Below are positions 40,561-49,100 of a stretch of 51,875 nt of DNA, piece after piece. Location: assembly GCA_032718475.1 (NCBI GenBank), contig JAUCBJ010003666.1:1-51875 (forward strand). Direction: 5' to 3'. Origin of the DNA: Nemertoderma westbladi (taxonomy: Eukaryota > Xenacoelomorpha > Nemertodermatida > Nemertodermatidae). Positions within the stretch are counted from its first letter, which is position 1. Each line of letters opens with the position of its first letter. The position numbers and the translations under genes were made by a program. The notes beneath the pieces are model-generated. The model was not told the DNA's origin. It made no database searches and saw only the letters and a list, made by a program, of their open reading frames with translations.

Positions 40561-41946
40561 CTGTCGAAACTATTACTGGTTGTACATGCCGGACTGTCGA
40601 AACTATTACAGATTGTACATGTAGGACTGTCGAAACTATTACTGGTTGTACATGCAGGACTGTCGAAACTATTACAGGTTGTACATACAGGACTGTCTTA
40701 ACTATTATAGGTTGTACATGCAGGACTGTCTTAACTATTACAGGCTGTACATGCAGGACTGTCGAAACTATTACAGGTTGTACATGTAGGACTGTCGAAA
40801 CTATTTCAGGTTGTACATGTAGGACTGTCGAAACTATTACTGGTTATACATGCAGGACTGTCGAAACTATTACTGGTTGTACATGCCGGACTGTCGAAAC
40901 TATTACAGGTTGTACATACAGGACTGTCTTAACTATTACAGGTTGTACATGCAGGACTGTCGAAACTATTACAGGTTGTACATACAGGACTGTCTTAACT
41001 ATTACAGGTTGTACATGCAGGACTGTCTTAACTATTACAGGCTGTACATGCAGGACTGTCGAAACTATTACAGGTTGTACATGTAGGACTGTCGAAACTA
41101 TTTCAGGTTGTACATGTAGGACTGTCGAAACTATTACTGGTTGTACATGCAGGACTGTCTTAACTATTACAGGTTGTACATGCAGGACTGTCGAAACTAT
41201 TACAGGTTGTACATACAGGACTGTCTTAACTATTACAGGTTGTACATGCAGGACTGTCTTAACTATTACAGGCTGTACATGCAGGACTGTCGAAACTATT
41301 ACATGTTGTACATGCAGGACTGTCTTAACTATTAGTGGTTGTACATGCCGGACTGTCGAAACTATTACAGATTGTACATGCAGGACTGTCGAAACTATTA
41401 TAGGTTGTACATGCAGGACTGTCGAAACTATTATAGGTTGTACATGCAGGACTGTCGAAACTATTACATGTTGTACATCCAGGACTGTCTTAAATATTAC
41501 TGGTTGTACATGCAGGACTGTCGAAACTATTACTGGTTGTACATGCAGGACTGTCGAAACTATTACATGTTGTACATGCAGGACTGTCTTAACTATTACT
41601 GGTTGTACATGCCGGACTGTCGAAACTATTACAGATTGTACATGTAGGACTGTCGAAACTATTACTGGTTGTACATGCAGGACTGTCGAAACTATTACAT
41701 GTTGTACATGCAGGACTGTCTTAACTATTACTGGTTGTACATGCCGGACTGTCGAAACTATTACAGATTGTACATGCAGGACTGTCGAAACTATTATAGG
41801 TTGTACATGCAGGACTGTCGAAACTATTATAGGTTGTACATGCAGGACTGTCGAAACTATTACATGTTGTACATGCAGGACTGTCTTAACTATTACTGGT
41901 TGTACATGCCGGACTGTCGAAACTATTACAGATTGTACATGTAGGA
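39950..41946 (+). repeat. 1,386-bp (42-monomer) tandem duplication
   Basis: A block with TAGTGG, TATAGG and CTTAAATATT units at 39950-40560 reappears at 41336-41946, an offset of 1,386 bp. Between them are CATACAGG and TTTCAGG units that recur again at about 42.66-43.07 kb (offset 1,980 bp, 60 monomers). The array here has been extended in several rounds. Confidence 0.8.
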
Positions 41947-43446
41947 CTGTCGAAACTATTACAGGTTGTACATGCAGGACTGTCTTAACTATTACAGATT
42001 GTACATGCCGGACTGTCGAAACTATTACAAATTGTACATGCAGGACTGTCGAAACTATTATAGGTTGTACATGCAGGACTGTCGAAACTATTATAGGTTG
42101 TACATGCAGGACTGTCGAAACTATTACATGTTGTACATGCAGGACTGTCTTAACTATTACTGGTTGTACATGCAGGACTTTCGAAACTATTACTGGTTGT
42201 ACATGTAGGACTGTCGATACTATTACAGATTGTACATCCAGGACTGTCGAAACTATTACAGGTTGTACATGCAGGACTGTCGAAACTATTACTGGTTGTA
42301 CATGCAGGACTGTCTTAACTATTACTGGTTGTACATGCCGGACTGTCGAAACTATTACAGATTGTACATGTAGGACTGTCGAAACTATTACATGTTGTAC
42401 ATGCAGGACTGTCTTAACTATTACTGGTTGTACATGCAGGACTGTCGAAACTATTACTGGTTGTACATGTAGGACTGTCGAAACTATTACTGGTTGTACA
42501 TGCAGGACTCTCGAAACTATTACTGGTTGTACATGCAGGACTTTCTTAACTATTACTGGTTGTACATGCCGGACTGTCGAAACTATTACAGATTGTACAT
42601 GTAGGACTGTCGAAACTATTACTGGTTGTACATGCAGGACTGTCGAAACTATTACAGGTTGTACATACAGGACTGTCTTAACTATTACAGGTTGTACATG
42701 CAGGACTGTCTTAACTATTACAGGCTGTACATGCAGGACTGTCGAAACTATTACAGGTTGTACATGTAGGACTGTCGAAACTATTTCAGGTTGTACATGT
42801 AGGACTGTCGAAACTATTACTGGTTATACATGCAGGACTGTCGAAACTATTACTGGTTGTACATGCCGGACTGTCGAAACTATTACAGGTTGTACATACA
42901 GGACTGTCTTAACTATTACAGGTTGTACATGCAGGACTGTCGAAACTATTACAGGTTGTACATACAGGACTGTCTTAACTATTACAGGTTGTACATGCAG
43001 GACTGTCTTAACTATTACAGGCTGTACATGCAGGACTGTCGAAACTATTACAGGTTGTACATGTAGGACTGTCGAAACTATTTCAGGTTGTACATGTAGG
43101 ACTGTCGAAACTATTACTGGTTGTACATGCAGGACTGTCTTAACTATTACAGGTTGTACATGCAGGACTGTCGAAACTATTACAGGTTGTACATACAGGA
43201 CTGTCTTAACTATTACAGGTTGTACATGCAGGACTGTCTTAACTATTACAGGCTGTACATGCAGGACTGTCGAAACTATTACAGGTTGTACATGTAGGAC
43301 TGTCGAAACTATTTCAGGTTGTACATGTAGGACTGTCGAAACTATTACAGGTTGTACATGCAGGACTGTCGAAACTATTACAGGTTATACAAGGAGGTCT
43401 GTCGAAACTATTTCAGGCTGTACATGCAGGACTGTCGAAACTATCT

Positions 43447-43699
43447 CATTCTTTGTAAATTTTATTTTGGTAGGTGTTTGTTTGTAAATATAAATTGTCT
43501 GTGGGGTTGTAAAGTAGAAGAACATCTTGTTTTGAATAATAATGAATGTTGCTAAGTGATCCTATGTGGGGCGAGCGACGAAAGTAAGCGAGCTTAGCAT
43601 ACAGGTACCACTAACTCAATCGGTGTGTCGTTTGCTCTGTTGATCTGTTGTTCTGTTGTGTCCAATTCTAAACGTTAATAACTCAGCCAAATGTTAATG
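43447..43699. other. Non-repetitive spacer between the two satellites
   Basis: No gene is visible. It contains a direct repeat GCGAGC at 43571 and 43588 inside a wider inverted repeat (TGCTAAG at 43550-43556, CTTAGCA at 43593-43599). The last 20 bases (CTCAGCCAAATGTTAATG) lead directly into the first 45-bp unit. Confidence 0.5.
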
Positions 43700-44595
43700 A
43701 AATTTAACCAAACTTGGTACACATGTAGTCTGGCAAAAGTTTAGAAATTTAACCAAACTTGGTACACATGTAGTCTGGCAAAAGTTTAGAAATTTAACCA
43801 AACTTGGTACACATGTAGTCTGGCAAAATTTAAGAAATTTAACCAAACTTGGTACACATGTGTCTGGCCAAAGTTTAGAAATTTACCAAACTTGGTACAC
43901 ATGTCTCTGGCAAAAGTTTAGAGATTTAACCAAACTTGGTACACATGTAGTCTGGCAAAAGTTTAGAAATTTAACCAAACTTGGTACACATGTAGTCTGG
44001 CAAAAGTTTAGAAATTTAACCAAACTTGGTACACATGTAGCCTGGCAAAAGTTTAGAAATTTAACCAAACTTGGTACACATGTAGTCTGGCAAAATTTAA
44101 GAAATTTAACCAAACTTGGTACACATGTGTCTGGCCAAAGTTTAGAAATTTACCAAACTTGGTACACATGTCTCTGGCCAAAGTTTAGAAATTTAACCAA
44201 ACTTGGTACACATGTAGTCTGGCAAAAGTTTAGAAATTTAACCAAACTTGGCACACATGTGTCTGGCCAAAGTTTAGAAATTTACCAAACTTGGTACACA
44301 TGTCTCTGGCCAAAGTTTAGAAATTTAACCAAACTTGGTACACATGTAGTCTGGCAAAAGTTTAGAAATTTAACCAAACTTGGCACACATGTGTCTGGCC
44401 AAAGTTTAGAAATTTAACCAAACTTGGTACACATGTAGTCTGGCAAAAGTTTAGAAATTTAACCAAACTTGGCACACATGTGTCTGGCCAAAGTTTAGAA
44501 ATTTAACCAAACTTGGTACACATGTAGTCCGGCAAAAGTTTAGAAATTTAACCAAACTTGGTACACATTTAGTCCGGCAAAAGTTTAGAAATTTT
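43700..44595 (+). repeat. Second satellite, 43-45 bp unit, about 20 copies
   Basis: The unit, in parts, is AAATTTAACCAAACTTGG, TACACATGTAGTCTGG and CAAAAGTTTAG (45 bp). Shorter 43-44 bp forms have CATGTGTCTGGCC or CATGTCTCTGGC and ATTTACCAAAC. Long and short units are interspersed, with a repeated short-short-long pattern from about 44.1 to 44.4 kb. The 185-codon open frame over it is a by-product of the period. The array fades out at AATTTTCC near 44595. Confidence 0.95.
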
Positions 44596-45501
44596 CCAAG
44601 TTGAGTTTCCGTGTGGCCTTCGAGAAGCTAAGATAATAGCAGTTAATTAGTTAATTAAGTTTATTAGGGTAAAGTCAGCAATTTCCACCTGCCTCTTAAA
44701 GGATATTAATTATTTTCTAGTATAAGATTTAAATAATTATACTTCAAAATTATATAACTGCATTCCCAATACCCCATTCCATTATAGTTTTAAATTAGTT
44801 CAAGAGATTTGCTTTAAGAAATGTGTTTTTAATTGATCTAAATGTAATTAAGTTATCAAAATTCCACCGTATCTCTATACGTCCAGCTCCCTCATTCATT
44901 GACATGCTTGATATTGCCTAGCCTATCTGCTGGCGCTGGGAACCATAGTCCAACCACCTCAGCACTACTTGGCAACGGGTAATTACATCAATATAACATA
45001 GCCACTACAGTAGTGTAAGGTACCAGACTAATAAGTCAACTTGCTTTATCTGCCTTTCATTAATCCTCTGTGCTCCTTTGGGTTGGGGTGGTGCAGATTA
45101 AGAGGGCGGTTGAAGCAAGGGGGATCTTTCTTCTCTTCTTTGATTTATTTTTATTGGTTTTGGTTAAATTTTATTAATTATTTATTTAAATTTCTTAAGT
45201 ACCGATTTTGGGATAGAATTGCTCAATTTCAATCTGTATCTAATAACTGAGCCTCGTTATGCGCGATGGCCCCCACGAACATGTTCCTAATTGGCCAGAG
45301 AAAACTACAGATGTAATTAATTTGTTAGAAATGTTTGTTGATTTGGGGTCAATTATAGTTCTAGAATATTGCCTAATTCTTGTTAGTCTATCGATTAATT
45401 GTTAAAGGCCTCCACGGATTATTTTTCCGTATGGATGTCCAATAAGGTTGAAGTTTATACAGCTATATAGTAATTAATATTGTAGTCAGAACAAAAAGTC
45501 A
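44596..45501. other. AT-rich unique DNA with no recognisable gene
   Basis: About 900 bases with no tandem repeat and no convincing coding region. The only methionine-initiated open frame of note (45041-45250, 69 codons) is rich in Phe, Tyr and Trp from AT-rich runs and has no recognisable domain. A 13-bp palindrome (CACTAC-A-GTAGTG) lies at 45003-45015, and a purine-rich stretch at about 45098-45125 is followed by a pyrimidine-rich one. These could be remnants of older mobile elements; I cannot assign them. Confidence 0.5.
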
Positions 45502-45510
45502 GACAAAATA
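45502..45510. repeat. 9-bp target-site duplication, left copy (MITE)
   Basis: GACAAAATA here is repeated exactly at 45753-45761, immediately outside the inverted repeats. Confidence 0.8.
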
Positions 45511-45752
45511 GGGTCAGAGTAAAACGCGGATCCGGATCCGGATCCGGATTCTACATTTAACATTGTCCCTACGGAAGTCGATATTTTTTTACATTTTTAT
45601 AACTCCCAAAAATAAAACTATAACCTGTTCTATTGACTTTAGTTTATTGTTTTGGTTAAAATAACGTGCCACTGTAACCTGCTCCTTTCCATTAATTCAT
45701 AATTTTGGAATATTTTGGAATCCGGATCCGGATCCGCGTTTTACACCTACCC
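45511..45752. mobile_element. MITE-like non-autonomous DNA transposon, 242 bp
   Basis: The ends are inverted repeats. The left one starts GGGTCAGAGTAAAACGCGG at 45511 and continues in GATCCG hexamers to about 45551. The right one, read inward on the minus strand, starts GGGTAGGTGTAAAACGCGG at 45752 and continues in the same hexamers to about 45719. The inner 25 bp from GTAAAACG are identical; three of the outer eight differ. A perfect 9-bp direct repeat flanks the element. No coding capacity lies in the AT-rich 170-bp interior. A 9-bp duplication with G-rich ends fits Mutator-like elements best among families I know, with Merlin- or hAT/P-like (8-9 bp) alternatives. Superfamily is inference. 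Confidence 0.82.
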
Positions 45753-45761
45753 GACAAAATA
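45753..45761. repeat. 9-bp target-site duplication, right copy (MITE)
   Basis: GACAAAATA, identical to 45502-45510. The preceding ACCC is the outer end of the right inverted repeat. Confidence 0.8.
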
Positions 45762-46112
45762 CCCCTTTTTTACATCTCTTAAAATAATAAATGTGTATAA
45801 ATATATTTATGTTGCAGATTAATGTACTATACCTGCACAATGACTAACTCAATCTTCTTTAGCCATACAGGAGGGCACTGATGTTACCTGCCAGGGAAAT
45901 GAGATTAATCATATAGACTAACAGGTCTGTGGTTATGGACGTCGACTTTGTACCAGCAAGGTCCAATACTAGGATAGATGCGGTAAGGGACTCTTGTCAA
46001 TGTAGATTTATATATGTGTCGCAAGAATGAGAATTTATATCATTCCGAGGCACCATTTTGTGCTCTTGAAACTGGTTTATTTTAGTGCATGTTACTACTG
46101 TGGTTGGTTACT
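45762..46112. other. Unique DNA between the MITE and the resuming satellite
   Basis: About 350 bases with no gene or repeat visible. A TATAAATA string at 45796-45803 sits in an AT-rich run and has no associated reading frame, so I do not call it a promoter. Confidence 0.45.
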
Positions 46113-49100
46113 GGACTGTCCCAATATTACAGGTTGTACATGTAGGACTGTCGAAACTATTACAGGTTGTACATCCAGGACTGTCGAAACTATTACAGGT
46201 TGTACATGTAGGACTGTCGAAACTATTACAGGTTGTACAAGCAGGACTGTCGAAACTATTACTGGTTGTACATCCAGGACTGTCGAAACTATTACTGGTT
46301 GTACATCCAGGACTGTCGAAACTATTACAGGTTGTACATGTAGGACTGTCGAAACTATTACAGGTTGTACAAGCAGGACTGTCGAAACTATTACTGGTTG
46401 TACATCCAGGACTGTCGAAACTATTACAGGTTGTACATGCCGGACTGTCGAAACTATTACTGGTTGTACATCCAGGACTGTCGAAACTATTACAGGTTGT
46501 ACATGTAGGACTGTCGAAACTATTACAGGTTGTACAAGCAGGACTGTCGAAACTATTACAGGTTGTACATCCAGGACTGTCGAAACTATTACAGGTTGTA
46601 CATGCCGGACTGTCGAAACTATTACTGGTTGTACATCCAGGACTGTCGAAACTATTACAGGTTGTACATCCAGGACTGTCGAAACTATTACAGGTTGTAC
46701 ATGTAGGACTGTCGAAACTATTACAGGTTGTACAAGCAGGACTGTCGAAACTATTACTGGTTGTACATGCCGGACTGTCTTAACTATTACAGGTTGTACA
46801 TCCAGGACTGTCGAAACTATTACAGGTTGTACATGTAGGACTGTCAAAACTATTACTGGTTGTACATGCAGGACTGTCGAAACTATTACAGGTTGTACAT
46901 GTAGGACTGTCGAAACTATTACAGGTTGTACATGTAGGACTGTCGAAACTATTACAGGTTGTACATGTAGGACTGTCGAAACTATTACTGCTTGTACATG
47001 CAGGACTGTCTTAACTATTACTGGTTGTACATCCAGGACTGTCTTAACTATTACAGGTTGTACATGTAGGACTGTCGAAACTATTACAGGTTGTACATGT
47101 AGGACTGTCAAAACTATTACTGGTTGTACATCCAGGACTGTCGAAACTATTACAGGTTGTACATGTAGGACTGTCGAAACTATTACAGGTTGTACATGTA
47201 GGACTGTCAAAACTATTACTGGTTGTACATCCAGGACTGTCTTAACTATTACTGGTTGTACATGCAGGACTGTCGAAACTATTACAGGTTGTACATGTAG
47301 GACTGTCGAAACTATTACAGGTTGTACATGTAGGACTGTCAAAACTATTACTGGTTGTACATGCCGGACTGTCTTAACTATTACAGGTTGTACATGTAGG
47401 ACTGTCGAAACTATTACTGGTTGTACATGTAGGACTGTCAAAACTATTACAGGTTGTACATGTAGGACTGTCGAAACTATTACTGGTTGTACATGCCGGA
47501 CTGTCTTAACTATTACAGGTTGTACATGTAGGACTGTCGAAACTATTACTGGTTGTACATGTAGGACTGTCAAAACTATTACATGTTGTACATGTAGGAC
47601 TGTCGAAACTATTACTGGTTGTACATGCCGGACTGTCGAAACTATTACAGGCTGTACATGCCGGACTGTCTTAACTATTACAGGTTGTACATGTAGGACT
47701 GTCGAAACTATTACTGGTTGTACATGTAGGACTGTCGAAACTATTACAGGCTGTACATGCCGGACTGTCTTAACTATTACAGGTTGTACATGTAGGACTG
47801 TCGAAACTATTACTGGTTGTACATGTAGGACTGTCAAAACTATTACAGGTTGTACATGTAGGACTGTCAAAACTATTACTGGTTGTACATGCCGGACTGT
47901 CTTAACTATTACAGGTTGTACATGTAGGACTGTCGAAACTATTACTGGTTGTACATCCAGGACTGTCGAAACTATTACAGGTTGTACATGTAGGACTGTC
48001 GAAACTATTACAGGTTGTACATCCAGGACTGTCGAAACTATTACAGGTTGTACATGTAGGACTGTCAAAACTATTACTGGTTGTACATGCCGGACTGTCT
48101 TAACTATTACAGGTTGTACATGTAGGACTGTCGAAACTATTACTGGTTGTACATCCAGGACTGTCGAAACTATTACAGGTTGTACATGTAGGACTGTCAA
48201 AACTATTACTGGTTGTACATGCAGGACTGTCGAAAATATTACATGTTGTACATGCAGGACTGTCTAAACTATTACAGATTGTACATCCAGGACTGTCTAA
48301 ACTATTACTGGTTGTACATCCAGGACTGTCGAAACTATTACAGGTTGTACATGTAGGACTGTCGAAACTATTACAGGTTGTACATCCAGGACTGTCGAAA
48401 CTATTACAGGTTGTACATGTAGGACTGTCAAAACTATTACTGGTTGTACATGCCGGACTGTCTTAACTATTACAGGTTGTACATGTAGGACTGTCGAAAC
48501 TATTACTGGTTGTACATCCAGGACTGTCGAAACTATTACAGGTTGTACATGTAGGACTGTCAAAACTATTACTGGTTGTACATGCAGGACTGTCGAAAAT
48601 ATTACATGTTGTACATGCAGGACTGTCGAAACTATTACAGATTGTACATCCAGGACTGTCTAAACTATTACTGGTTGTACATCCAGGACTGTCGAAACTA
48701 TTACAGGTTGTACATGTAGGACTGTCGAAACTATTACTGGTTGTACATCCAGGACTGTCGAAACTATTACAGGTTGTACATGTAGGACTGTCGAAACTAT
48801 TACAGGTTGTACATCCAGGACTGTCGAAACTATTACAGGTTGTACATGTAGGACTGTCAAAACTATTACTGGTTGTACATGCCGGACTGTCTTAACTATT
48901 ACAGGTTGTACATGTAGGACTGTCGAAACTATTACTGGTTGTACATCCAGGACTGTCGAAACTATTACAGGTTGTACATGTAGGACTGTCAAAACTATTA
49001 CTGGTTGTACATGCAGGACTGTCGAAACTATTACATGTTGTACATGCAGGACTGTCGAAACTATTACAGATTGTACATCCAGGACTGTCTAAACTATTAC

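Larger units (their letters stand above)
18040..43446 (+). repeat. 33-bp satellite array, part II (about 770 monomers)
   Basis: Same monomer and orientation as part I, with more variant classes: CTTAA and CTAAA at sites 8-12, GGCTG at 22-25, CATCC and CATAC at 29-33, TATAGG, TTTCAGG, TTGAAAC and CTTAAATATT. Many are confined to particular stretches: TATAGG to 33.1-35.2 and 40.0-42.1 kb, CTTAAATATT to 32.2-33.3 and 39.1-41.5 kb, CATACAGG to 34.4-36.3 and 40.6-43.4 kb. The last monomers before 43446 are degraded (ATACAAGGAGGTCTG, then CTATCTCATTC), marking an array edge. Confidence 0.98.

Noticed and set aside
43860-44417. A 185-codon protein in the 45-bp satellite
   Set aside because: It alternates between frames of the same repeat as 43-, 44- and 45-bp units follow each other, which marks it as non-coding.
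45041-45250. Small hydrophobic membrane protein of 69 residues
   Set aside because: The aromatic-rich content comes from TTT/TTA/TAT runs in AT-rich DNA; no ribosome-context, homology or neighbouring support.
45796-45803. TATA box for array III transcription
   Set aside because: The string lies in a general AT-rich run with no supporting downstream gene or initiator.
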